A stretch of DNA of 64,000 nt from Azospirillum tabaci (GTDB taxonomy: Bacteria; Pseudomonadota; Alphaproteobacteria; Azospirillales; Azospirillaceae). The stretch spans positions 186,001 to 250,000 of the forward strand of contig NZ_JACCJY010000003.1 in NCBI RefSeq assembly GCF_014596085.1. Reading direction: 5' to 3'. Under the pieces are notes generated by a model. The model searched no databases, had not been told where the DNA came from, and saw nothing but the letters and a program-made list of their open reading frames with translations. Both the position numbers and the translations under genes were made by a program. Below, piece after piece: positions 54,377 to 61,990 of this stretch (its first letter is position 1; each line of letters opens with the position of its first letter).

Positions 54377-54823
54377 TCACTCCGGCGGCACCTCGCGCGG
54401 GCGACGATCCTCGCCGATGGCGACGTAGGTGAAGACGCCCTCCGTCACCTTGATCGCCTCCCCTGCGCTGCGCTGGCGGCGCACCCAGGTCTCGACCCGG
54501 ACGCGGATGGAGGTTCGACCCACCTTCGTCACGTGGGCGAAGCAGCTCACCTCGTCGCCGACATAGACGGGCTTGTGGAAGGTCATCGCCTCGATTCCCA
54601 CCGTCGCCACGCGCCCGCCCGCGCGACGCAGGGCGGCGACGCCGCCAGCCAGATCCATCTGGGCCAGCAGCCAGCCGCCGAAGATGTCACCGTTGGGGTT
54701 GGTGTCCGCCGGCATGGCGATGGTGCGCAGGGCCGGCCCGCCTTCCATATCCGGGTGGGCCATATCCGGGTGGGCCATTTCCGGGTGCGCCGGGATCTGG
54801 TCGGTGGGGGTGCCGTCGCTCAT
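54377..54823 (-). CDS. acyl-CoA thioesterase (hotdog fold, YciA-like)
   Basis: The 148-residue protein shows LRTIAMPADTNPNGDIFGGWLLAQMDLAGGVAALRRAGG, with the catalytic Asp region (NGDIFGGW) and central helix, then VYVGDEVSCFAHVTKVGRTSIRVRVETWVRR. It hydrolyses acyl-CoAs. The N-terminus contains three HP(E/D)MA units from a 15-bp tandem repeat. ATG 54823 has GGAGG four bases upstream. It is divergent from parE. Confidence 0.9.
   Translation of the reverse strand: MSDGTPTDQIPAHPEMAHPDMAHPDMEGGPALRTIAMPADTNPNGDIFGGWLLAQMDLAGGVAALRRAGGRVATVGIEAMTFHKPVYVGDEVSCFAHVTKVGRTSIRVRVETWVRRQRSAGEAIKVTEGVFTYVAIGEDRRPREVPPE
54745..54789 (-). repeat. 15-bp tandem repeat in the thioesterase gene
   Basis: Three 15-base units (54745, 54760, 54775; the first two identical, the third with three changes) encode HPEMA/HPDMA/HPDME before the hotdog domain. 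Copy number can change without a frameshift. Confidence 0.85.
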
Positions 54824-54918
54824 GGTGCCTCCGCCCTCGTTCGTTTGGGCCATCGTTGACCGGGGGTCGAAAAAGCGCATCACAAAATATGGTGCGAGGG
54901 GTATATAGGAGCCACCGC

Positions 54919-56949
54919 ATGCGCTTGCGCAGCCCTGACGAAATTCCTATAACTGGGGCCATGAGCGATCTTTTCGAGAACACGGCGCGCAAGGCCGAGA
55001 CCTATTCCGCCCAGGATATCGAGGTTCTGGAAGGGCTTGAGCCCGTCCGCCGGCGCCCCGGCATGTACATCGGCGGCACCGACGACCGGGCGCTGCACCA
55101 TCTGGTGGCCGAGGTTCTGGACAACGCCATGGACGAGGCGGTGGCCGGCCACGCCAGCCGCATCGACCTGGAGCTGACCCTCGACGGCACGGTGGTGGTG
55201 CGCGACAACGGGCGCGGCATCCCGATCGACGACCACCCAAAGTACCCGGGCAAGTCGGCGCTGGAGGTCATCCTCACCACCCTGCATTCGGGCGGCAAAT
55301 TCTCCAACAAGGTCTACCAGACCTCCGGCGGCCTGCACGGCGTCGGCCTGTCGGTGGTCAACGCCCTGTCCGACCGGCTGACCGTGGAGGTGGCGCGCGA
55401 CCGCCAGCTCTTCGTACAGCACTACAGCCGCGGCCTGCCCCAGGGACCGCTGACCCGCCAGGGTGCGGCCAATCGCCGCGGCACGACCATCCGCTTCCAC
55501 GCCGACCCCGAGATCTTCGGCGAGGCCGCCCATTTCGAGCCGCACCGGCTGTACCGGCTGGCGCGCTCCAAGGCCTACCTGTACCGGGGCGTGGAAATCC
55601 GCTGGAGCTGCGACCCGGCGCTGCTGTCGCCCGACAGCACCACCCCGCCGCAGGAGACGTTGCACTTCCCCGGCGGTCTCCTCGACTATCTGAACGCCGC
55701 CCTGAAAGAACGCCGGGCGCTGACCCGCCTGCCCTTCTCCGGCGCGCTGGATTTTCCGAACCAGCAAGGCCGCGTGGAATGGGCCATCGCCTGGCCGGAG
55801 GATGACGAAGGCTTCTCCCACACCTATTGCAACACGGTGCCCACCCCGCAGGGCGGCACCCATGAGGCCGGCCTGCGCGCCGCGCTGACCCGCGGCCTGA
55901 AGGGCTACGGCGAGCTGACCAACAACAAGCGCGCCGCCCAGGTCACCGCGGACGACGTGATGGGCGACGCCTGCATCCTGCTGTCGGTCTTTATCCGCGA
56001 ACCGCATTTCCAGGGTCAGACCAAGGAGAAGCTGGTGACGGCGGAAGCCCACCGGCTGGTCGAGGCGGCGATCAAGGACCACTTCGACCACTGGCTGTCC
56101 GGCGACCCGTCCTCCTCCAAGGCCCTTCTGGAACGGCTGATCGAGAAGGCGGAGGAGCGCGCCAAGCGCAAGCAGTCCAAGGAGCTGGGACGCAAGTCCG
56201 CGACCCGCCGCCTGCGCCTGCCGGGCAAGCTGGCCGACTGCTCCCGCAACTCGCCGGAGGGCACCGAGATCTTCCTGGTCGAGGGCGATTCCGCGGGCGG
56301 CTCCGCCAAGCAGGCGCGCAACCGCGAGACCCAGGCCATCCTGCCGCTGCGCGGCAAGATCCTGAACGTCGCCTCGGCCTCCTCCGACAAGATGAAGGCG
56401 AACCAGGAGCTGAACGACCTCACCCAGGCTTTGGGCTGCGGGGTTGGGAAGGACTTCTCCAGCGACAAGCTGCGCTACGAGCGGGTCATCATCATGACCG
56501 ACGCGGACGTGGACGGTGCGCACATCGCCTCGCTGCTGATGACCTTCTTCTACCGGGAGATGGGCGGGCTGATCCAGAACGGGCACCTCTATCTGGCCCT
56601 TCCGCCGCTCTACCGCATCAGCCACGGCGCCAAGTCGGTCTATGCCCGCGACGACGCGCACAAGGACCAGCTCATGAACAAGACGTTCAAGGGCAAAAAG
56701 GTGGAAATCAGCCGGTTCAAGGGCTTGGGCGAGATGATGCCGGCCCAGCTCCGCGAGACGACCATGGATCCCGCCAAGCGCACGCTGCTGCGCGTCGTCG
56801 TGCCGAACAGCGCCGATCCGGAGCAGGCGGAGGACGTGAAGGCCACCAAGACCCGTGTCGAGGAGCTCATGGGCCGCCGTCCGGAGCTGCGGTTCCAGTT
56901 CATCCAGGAGAACGCGAAGTTCGTCCGGGTCGACGATATCGACGTGTGA
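54919..56949 (+). CDS. parE: DNA topoisomerase IV subunit B
   Basis: The 676-residue ATPase subunit decatenates chromosomes with ParC. It shows the GHKL ATPase (EVLDNAMDEAVAGHA; VVRDNGRGIP; TSGGLHGVGLSVVNALS), the transducer and Toprim domain (FLVEGDSAGGSAKQARNRETQAILPLRGKILNV; IMTDADVDGAHIASLLMTFFYREM). I favour ATG 54919 because AGGAG lies 7 bases upstream; ATG 54961, which gives MSDLFENTARKAETYSAQDIEVLEGLEPVR, lacks a spaced ribosome binding site. parC is not in the window. Confidence 0.95.
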   Translation: MRLRSPDEIPITGAMSDLFENTARKAETYSAQDIEVLEGLEPVRRRPGMYIGGTDDRALHHLVAEVLDNAMDEAVAGHASRIDLELTLDGTVVVRDNGRGIPIDDHPKYPGKSALEVILTTLHSGGKFSNKVYQTSGGLHGVGLSVVNALSDRLTVEVARDRQLFVQHYSRGLPQGPLTRQGAANRRGTTIRFHADPEIFGEAAHFEPHRLYRLARSKAYLYRGVEIRWSCDPALLSPDSTTPPQETLHFPGGLLDYLNAALKERRALTRLPFSGALDFPNQQGRVEWAIAWPEDDEGFSHTYCNTVPTPQGGTHEAGLRAALTRGLKGYGELTNNKRAAQVTADDVMGDACILLSVFIREPHFQGQTKEKLVTAEAHRLVEAAIKDHFDHWLSGDPSSSKALLERLIEKAEERAKRKQSKELGRKSATRRLRLPGKLADCSRNSPEGTEIFLVEGDSAGGSAKQARNRETQAILPLRGKILNVASASSDKMKANQELNDLTQALGCGVGKDFSSDKLRYERVIIMTDADVDGAHIASLLMTFFYREMGGLIQNGHLYLALPPLYRISHGAKSVYARDDAHKDQLMNKTFKGKKVEISRFKGLGEMMPAQLRETTMDPAKRTLLRVVVPNSADPEQAEDVKATKTRVEELMGRRPELRFQFIQENAKFVRVDDIDV

Positions 56950-56989
56950 CCCCCGGCACTGTACGCTCGTTCGCGTGCAGACCAACGCC

Positions 56990-57769
56990 ATGGACCCCGG
57001 CCGCATGACCTCGCCGCTCGCCCTGTACCAGACGGACCTGTTCCGCCCCACCTACCGCCCGTGGAAGGGGGAACGCTGGGAGCTTCTGCTCGCCCCGATG
57101 CTGATCTGCAAGGGCTACTGGAGCGAAGCGATGCTGGTCACCGACATGGCCGGGCTGATCCGCCACGACGGTCCGGCGTCGCGCACCTGGATGTCGATGA
57201 CCCCGATGGAGATCGAAAGCCAGGAGATCGGCTGCCGTTTCGCGACGGGGCACACGGTGGTCATGGGGCTCGGCATGGGTTGGGCCGCCGCCAACGCCGC
57301 CCTGCGGCCCGAGGTCACCCGCGTCACCGTGGTCGAACTCGATCCCGAGGTGATCGCGGTGAACGCCACCATGGACGTGGTCGGCCAGCTTCCGCCCGAG
57401 GCCGCCGCCAAGGTGACGGTGATCCGGGGCGACGCCCTCGCCTACGTGCCCGACGTGCCGGCGGACACCCTGATGGCCGACATCTGGCAACCGCTCTACG
57501 GCGATGACCGGCTGGAGCAGGTGCGCCGCATGCGGGACAACACCGGCGCCTCCCGGGTCTACTACTGGGGCCAGGAGATGGACATCGCCCATCGCGCCCG
57601 CCAGCTCGGTCTGGTTCTGGACGACGACTCGGTCGCCCGCATCGTCGGAGACATGGGTTTGCCGCTGATCGGCCCCGCGGAGGTCCCCAACTATCCGGAG
57701 CTGATCGAGCGCGCTGCCCGGAACTGGCTGCGCACCGATTGGACGCCGCCGGGATACGCGGCCGGCTGA
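56990..57769 (+). CDS. SAM-dependent methyltransferase / spermidine-synthase-like protein
   Basis: The 259-residue Rossmann-fold protein shows motif I HTVVMGLGMGWAAANAAL and the acidic end of beta-2 VTVVELDPEVIAVN, then RGDALAYVPDVPADTLMADIWQPLYG. These resemble spermidine-synthase-like proteins without the polyamine-binding region. The substrate is unknown. The start is uncertain (56990 or 57005) and no clear ribosome binding site is seen. It follows parE by 40 bases on the same strand. Confidence 0.75.
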   Translation: MDPGRMTSPLALYQTDLFRPTYRPWKGERWELLLAPMLICKGYWSEAMLVTDMAGLIRHDGPASRTWMSMTPMEIESQEIGCRFATGHTVVMGLGMGWAAANAALRPEVTRVTVVELDPEVIAVNATMDVVGQLPPEAAAKVTVIRGDALAYVPDVPADTLMADIWQPLYGDDRLEQVRRMRDNTGASRVYYWGQEMDIAHRARQLGLVLDDDSVARIVGDMGLPLIGPAEVPNYPELIERAARNWLRTDWTPPGYAAG

Positions 57770-57861
57770 ACGGTGGCTCTTCCGGGGGCGCGGGCTTGCC
57801 GGACCTGAAGCGGCGCCCCATGATCGTTCACCCCATGTCCATTCAGCAGCCCAGGCGAGCC

Positions 57862-58419
57862 ATGACCTTCCTGTCCCGTGCCAGCGTTCTCGCCCTCTGC
57901 GCGATGGCGGCGGCCTGCACCAACGAACGCGTGGTGGCTGATCTGCCCGTCCCCGCCTACACGCTGAGCGAGGTGTCCTACGCGGCTTCCAATCGCGATC
58001 TGCGCGTCGTGATCCACGGCAATCCCTTCGGCATGGACCCGCAAACCTTCGGGCCGCTGGTGACCGCCAACATGCAGAACCGCATATCCGGCGTGCGCAC
58101 CAACTTCACCACCACGCCGAACCAGACGGCGCGGCCCGATTACCGCGTCGTCCTGGCCTTCAACCCCGCCGAGACGACCCTGAACTCGTATCTGTGCAGC
58201 GGCCAGCCCCTGCGCACCAGCCCGCCCGGCGGCCCCGTCGTGGTCCAGGGGGCTTTCTGCCGGGGTGGTGGAGCGCTGTCGTCGGCCACCGGCTGGCTCG
58301 ACCGTCCGCAGGGACCGAACGACCCGGACTTCCGGTCGCTCATCAGCGACATGACCTTCGCCCTTTTTCCGGCCCGCCGCGCCGACCTGGACGGCTGCAG
58401 CGGAGGTCCTGACTGCTGA
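57862..58419 (+). CDS. putative lipoprotein of unknown function
   Basis: From ATG 57862 the 185-residue product has a signal with a lipobox-like AAAC (TFLSRASVLALCAMAAACTNE), so it is probably lipid-anchored. The body shows LRVVIHGNPFGM, NFTTTPNQTARPDYRVVLAFNP and two cysteines near the end (DGCSGGPDC). The internal part looks like a small beta-rich domain. Unknown family. It ends 15 bases before the convergent hydrolase gene. Confidence 0.7.
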   Translation: MTFLSRASVLALCAMAAACTNERVVADLPVPAYTLSEVSYAASNRDLRVVIHGNPFGMDPQTFGPLVTANMQNRISGVRTNFTTTPNQTARPDYRVVLAFNPAETTLNSYLCSGQPLRTSPPGGPVVVQGAFCRGGGALSSATGWLDRPQGPNDPDFRSLISDMTFALFPARRADLDGCSGGPDC

Positions 58420-58434
58420 GGTGGGGACGGGCGT

Positions 58435-59139
58435 TCAGGCGTAGAGAAGCCACTGCCGAAGCAGCGCGGTGACCGCCTGCGGCTGCTCCATGGCCGACAG
58501 GTGGCCGCAATCCTCGATCAGGGCAAGGCGAGCGCCGGGGATGCCCTCGGCGATCTCCTCATGCAGCGCCGGGGGCGTGATGGCGTCCTGCCGCCCGCAC
58601 AGCACCAGCGTCGGGCAGGCGATGGCTCCTAGGCCGGGCCGGCTGTCCGGGCGGTTCATGATGGCGGTCTGCTGGCGCACGTAGCCCTCCGGCCCGACCC
58701 GTTGGGCCTGGGCCTGCAGCGATTCGACCAGGGCGGATTCGCCCGCCCGGTCCGGATGGACGAGGCGCGGCATGCCGGAGGCCACCACTTGGCGCAACCG
58801 TCCCTGGCCCACCAGACGCACGGCGTCCTGGCGCGTGGCGGTCTGCTCCGGCGTGTCGGGGCGGGCGCTGGTGTCGAGCAGGGCGAGCTTCGCGACCCGC
58901 TCCGGTGCCTGCCGCAGAATTTCGAAGGCGACGTATCCTCCCATCGACAGGCCGGCGAGCGCGAATCGCGCCGGGGCCTGCACCAGCACCGCGGCGGCGA
59001 GCGCGGCCACCGAGTCATGGCCGGTCAGATCACCGACGGCCGGCTCCGCCACATCGGCGAGATGGCTGGTCTGGTGCTCCCACAGCGCGGCGTCCAGCGG
59101 CATGCCGGGCAGCAGGATCAGTGGAATCCGGTCGCTCAT
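58435..59139 (-). CDS. alpha/beta hydrolase
   Basis: The 234-residue cytosolic hydrolase has the triad Ser65 (LAGLSMGGYV), Asp185 (LCGRQDAITPP) and His213 (EDCGHLSAMEQP). Its nearest type is the 3-oxoadipate enol-lactonase/carboxylesterase group, but the substrate is open. It lies 36 bases after the isochorismatase-family gene and is probably cotranscribed with it. Confidence 0.88.
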   Translation of the reverse strand: MSDRIPLILLPGMPLDAALWEHQTSHLADVAEPAVGDLTGHDSVAALAAAVLVQAPARFALAGLSMGGYVAFEILRQAPERVAKLALLDTSARPDTPEQTATRQDAVRLVGQGRLRQVVASGMPRLVHPDRAGESALVESLQAQAQRVGPEGYVRQQTAIMNRPDSRPGLGAIACPTLVLCGRQDAITPPALHEEIAEGIPGARLALIEDCGHLSAMEQPQAVTALLRQWLLYA

Positions 59140-59175
59140 GCCTCTTCCTTTCTCGTTCCGGCCTTCTTGTTTCGA

Positions 59176-59718
59176 TCAGCGGATCAGTTCCAGCACCGCC
59201 TTGAAGGCGGGGATGTCCGAGCGCTCCATCCATTCGAACAGGACCATCTCCGTGCTGACAATGGTCGCCCCGGCGGCGCGCATGCGGGCGATGCCAAGCT
59301 CCGCGTTGGCGGCAACACGCGACGACACGGCGTCCGCCACCAGCACCACGTCATACCCCAGACCGATCAGCGACAGCGCGGTCTGCATCACGCACACATG
59401 GGCCTCCGACCCGGCCAGCACGACCTGCCGACGGCCGAGCCGCTCCAGCCGCTCCAGAAAGGCCGGCTCCCGCGCGGCGGAGAAGCTGATCTTCTCCACC
59501 ACCCCGTCCGGCGGCAGCAGGGCACGCAGGGAGGCGGCGGTCGGACCGAGTCCCCTGGGATACTGTTCGGTGGCGAAGGCCGGCACGCCGAGCAGTCCGG
59601 CGGCCTTCAGCAGCGTCGCGGCGTTGCGTTCGACCTGCTCGGACTCGGCGATGGCCGGCATCAGCTTTTCCTGGATATCGACCACCACCAGGACGGAACG
59701 TTGGGAGGAAAGAAGCAT
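59176..59718 (-). CDS. isochorismatase-family cysteine hydrolase
   Basis: The 180-residue hydrolase of YcaC/nicotinamidase type has catalytic Asp14 (VVVDIQEKL), Lys76 (VVEKISFS) and Cys109 (GSEAHVCVMQT). The cis-peptide and dimer features fit. It probably cleaves an amide or enol ether. Start 59718 is chosen because AAAAAAGG lies about 10 bases upstream; 59739 would add MKKGSPP. Confidence 0.88.
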   Translation of the reverse strand: MLLSSQRSVLVVVDIQEKLMPAIAESEQVERNAATLLKAAGLLGVPAFATEQYPRGLGPTAASLRALLPPDGVVEKISFSAAREPAFLERLERLGRRQVVLAGSEAHVCVMQTALSLIGLGYDVVLVADAVSSRVAANAELGIARMRAAGATIVSTEMVLFEWMERSDIPAFKAVLELIR

Positions 59719-59902
59719 CGGAGGGCTGCCTTTTTTCATTATCCGGTCCAGACGGAGAAACGAGCCGGAAGAAGGGTCACGACCGCCGCGCGGGCCGGAT
59801 TTCCGCGGTTTGTACGGACTTTGCACAGCCTAACCGAGCGGGCGCGGAGCGCCAAGCGGCCCATCCGGACCCGCGCGATGCGCGATTTCATCACAAGGTC
59901 TA

Positions 59903-59930
59903 TTGACAGCGCCCTTTGACTTCATATTCT
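59903..59930 (+). promoter_or_regulatory. sigma-70 promoter of the DEAD-box helicase gene
   Basis: A perfect TTGACA (59903-59908), 16 bases, then TATTCT (59925-59930): the best promoter seen in the window. Transcription would begin near 59937, giving a leader of about 60 bases. Confidence 0.7.
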
Positions 59931-59995
59931 GCCGCACCATCTACTCGTCGGGCCGTACCGGCACGATTTTCGCACTCCAGACAGAAACAGGTTGG

Positions 59996-61558
59996 ATGCT
60001 CTTTTCGGAACTTGGGCTTGGACCTGACGTCCTGCGGGCAATCGAGGACAAGGGTTACACCCAGCCGACGCCAATTCAGGAACAGGCCATTCCCTGGGTC
60101 CTGCAAGGCCGCGACGTGCTCGGCTGCGCGCAAACCGGCACCGGGAAGACGGCCAGCTTCACGTTGCCGATGATCAGCATCCTGGCTTCGGGCCGGGCGC
60201 GGGCGCGCATGCCGCGGTCGCTCATCCTCGAGCCGACCCGGGAGCTGGCGGCGCAGGTCGCCGAAAGCTTTGAGACCTACGGCAAGCACCACAAGCTCAG
60301 CATGGCGCTCCTGATCGGCGGCGAGACCTTCACCGAGCAGGTGAAGCGGCTGGACCGCGGGGTGGACGTGCTGATCGCGACGCCGGGCCGTCTGATCGAC
60401 CTGTTCGAGCGCGGCAACATCATGCTCAACGACATCAAGGTCTTCGTCATCGACGAGGCGGACCGGATGCTCGACATGGGCTTCATCCCGGACATCGAAC
60501 GGATCGTCAGCAAGCTGCCCAAGCTGCGCCAGACGCTGTTCTTCTCCGCCACCATGCCGCCGGAAATCCGCCGTCTGGCCGATGCCTTCCTGTCGAACCC
60601 GAAGGAAGTGACCGTCGCCCCGCCGGCCTCCCCGTCGGAGACGGTGACCCAGGCCATGGTCCTGGTGCACGAGGAGGACAAGCGCAAGGCGCTGCGTCAC
60701 CTGCTGCGCACCGAGGACGTCAAGAACGCCTTCATCTTCTGCAACCGCAAGCGCGACGTCGCCATCCTGCAAAAGTCGCTGGAGAGCCACGGCTTCAACG
60801 CCGGCGCGTTGCACGGCGACATGGTGCAGTCGAAGCGGATGGAGACGCTGGAGGCCTTCAAGAAGGGCGAGATCACGCTGCTCGTCTGTTCCGACGTGGC
60901 GGCGCGCGGCCTGGACGTGCAGGGGCTCAGCCACGTCTTCAATTTCGACGTGCCGATCAGCGCGGAAGACTATGTCCACCGCATCGGACGCACCGGCCGG
61001 GCCGGCCGTTCCGGCCGCGCCTTCACGCTGGCCAGTCCGCTGGACGGCAAGCAGGTTTCGGCCATCGGCCGTCTCATCAAGCGGGAGATTCCGTTGATCG
61101 CGATTGACGGCCTCGAGTCGGCCGAGTTCCTCAGCGAGGACGAGGCGCGCCGTGGCCGCAGCCGGGGCCGTGGCAAGGACAAGGAGCGCGGCGACCGCGC
61201 GCCGCGCGCCGAGCGCGCCGAACGTCCCGACCGCGAGGAGCGGGCGCCCCGTGAGGAGCGTCAGGCCCGTGAGGAACGCCAACCGCGCGAGGAGCGGCCG
61301 AGCCGCGAAGACCGCCCGGTGCGCGAGGAGCGGCAGCCCCGTGAGGAGCGCCAGCCGCGCGAATCGCTGGCCGCCGTCGAGAACCGCCGCCAGGAGCCGC
61401 GCCGGGATCGGGACCGCGACCGCCGCCGCCGCCGCGACGAGGACGAGGACGACACACCCGTGATCGGCTTCGGCGACCATATGCCGGCCTTCATGCTCCG
61501 CTCGGCGCGGCGCCCCGCCCCGGCCGAGCCCGCCGAGCAATCCTCGCAGGAGGGCTGA
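59996..61558 (+). CDS. DEAD-box RNA helicase
   Basis: The 520-residue RhlE/CsdA-type helicase shows the Q motif (GYTQPTPIQEQAIPWVLQGRD), I AQTGTGKT, Ia PTRELAAQ, II DEAD, III SAT and VI HRIGRTGRAG. The C-terminal 130 residues form a disordered tail of repeated (E/Q)PREER units, rich in Arg and Glu, then an acidic end. Start 59996 is preceded by AGG at 5 bases; an upstream in-frame TTG is in fact the -35 box. A RAM-domain gene follows 6 bases later. Confidence 0.95.
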   Translation: MLFSELGLGPDVLRAIEDKGYTQPTPIQEQAIPWVLQGRDVLGCAQTGTGKTASFTLPMISILASGRARARMPRSLILEPTRELAAQVAESFETYGKHHKLSMALLIGGETFTEQVKRLDRGVDVLIATPGRLIDLFERGNIMLNDIKVFVIDEADRMLDMGFIPDIERIVSKLPKLRQTLFFSATMPPEIRRLADAFLSNPKEVTVAPPASPSETVTQAMVLVHEEDKRKALRHLLRTEDVKNAFIFCNRKRDVAILQKSLESHGFNAGALHGDMVQSKRMETLEAFKKGEITLLVCSDVAARGLDVQGLSHVFNFDVPISAEDYVHRIGRTGRAGRSGRAFTLASPLDGKQVSAIGRLIKREIPLIAIDGLESAEFLSEDEARRGRSRGRGKDKERGDRAPRAERAERPDREERAPREERQAREERQPREERPSREDRPVREERQPREERQPRESLAAVENRRQEPRRDRDRDRRRRRDEDEDDTPVIGFGDHMPAFMLRSARRPAPAEPAEQSSQEG

Positions 61559-61564
61559 CCGCAA

Positions 61565-61807
61565 ATGCAGACCATCTTCGTCATGGTCAAGTGCGAGCTG
61601 GGCAAAGCCTATCAGGTGGCCGATCAGGCCGTTCAGGACATCGAGCAGGTGTCGGAGGTGCACTCCATCTCCGGCCAGTACGATCTGCTGATGAAGTGCT
61701 ATCTGCCCCAGGATCTGGACATCGGCCGATTCGTGACCGAAAACATCCAGACCCTGACCGGGGTGCGCGACACCTTCACCCTCATCGCCTACAAGGCCTT
61801 CGCCTAG
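61565..61807 (+). CDS. stand-alone Lrp/AsnC ligand-binding (RAM) domain protein
   Basis: The 80-residue RAM (alpha-beta sandwich) domain has no DNA-binding domain: QTIFVMVKCELGKAYQVADQAVQDIEQVSEVHSISGQYDLLMKC. Such SraA-type proteins may bind amino acids and form rings. It starts 6 bases after the helicase stop, so the two are likely coupled. A strong terminator follows. Confidence 0.9.
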   Translation: MQTIFVMVKCELGKAYQVADQAVQDIEQVSEVHSISGQYDLLMKCYLPQDLDIGRFVTENIQTLTGVRDTFTLIAYKAFA

Positions 61808-61861
61808 GGGTTCGACGGGTGCGGAAACCGCCCTGACGAGGCGCGGATCAGGTAGGAAAAT

Positions 61862-61896
61862 GGGGACCTCCGCGTCTTGCGGTCGGTCCCCTTTTT
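61862..61896 (+). terminator. Rho-independent terminator
   Basis: GGGGACC (61862-61868) pairs with GGTCCCC (61885-61891) with an inner CCGC/GCGG pair, followed by TTTTT. It ends the helicase-RAM operon. Confidence 0.9.
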
Positions 61897-61990
61897 CATG
61901 ACTCCGCCTTACGGCAACAGGCTTTGGACAATTCGCGAGACGCGCCGCGAAACCGTTGACTTGGCCGGTTGGTTACCTCAAACGTTCCGC

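Noticed and set aside
59903-59995. Helicase start at the upstream TTG
   Set aside because: That TTG is the TTGACA -35 box of a good promoter, so it is not transcribed; ATG 59996 gives the normal start.
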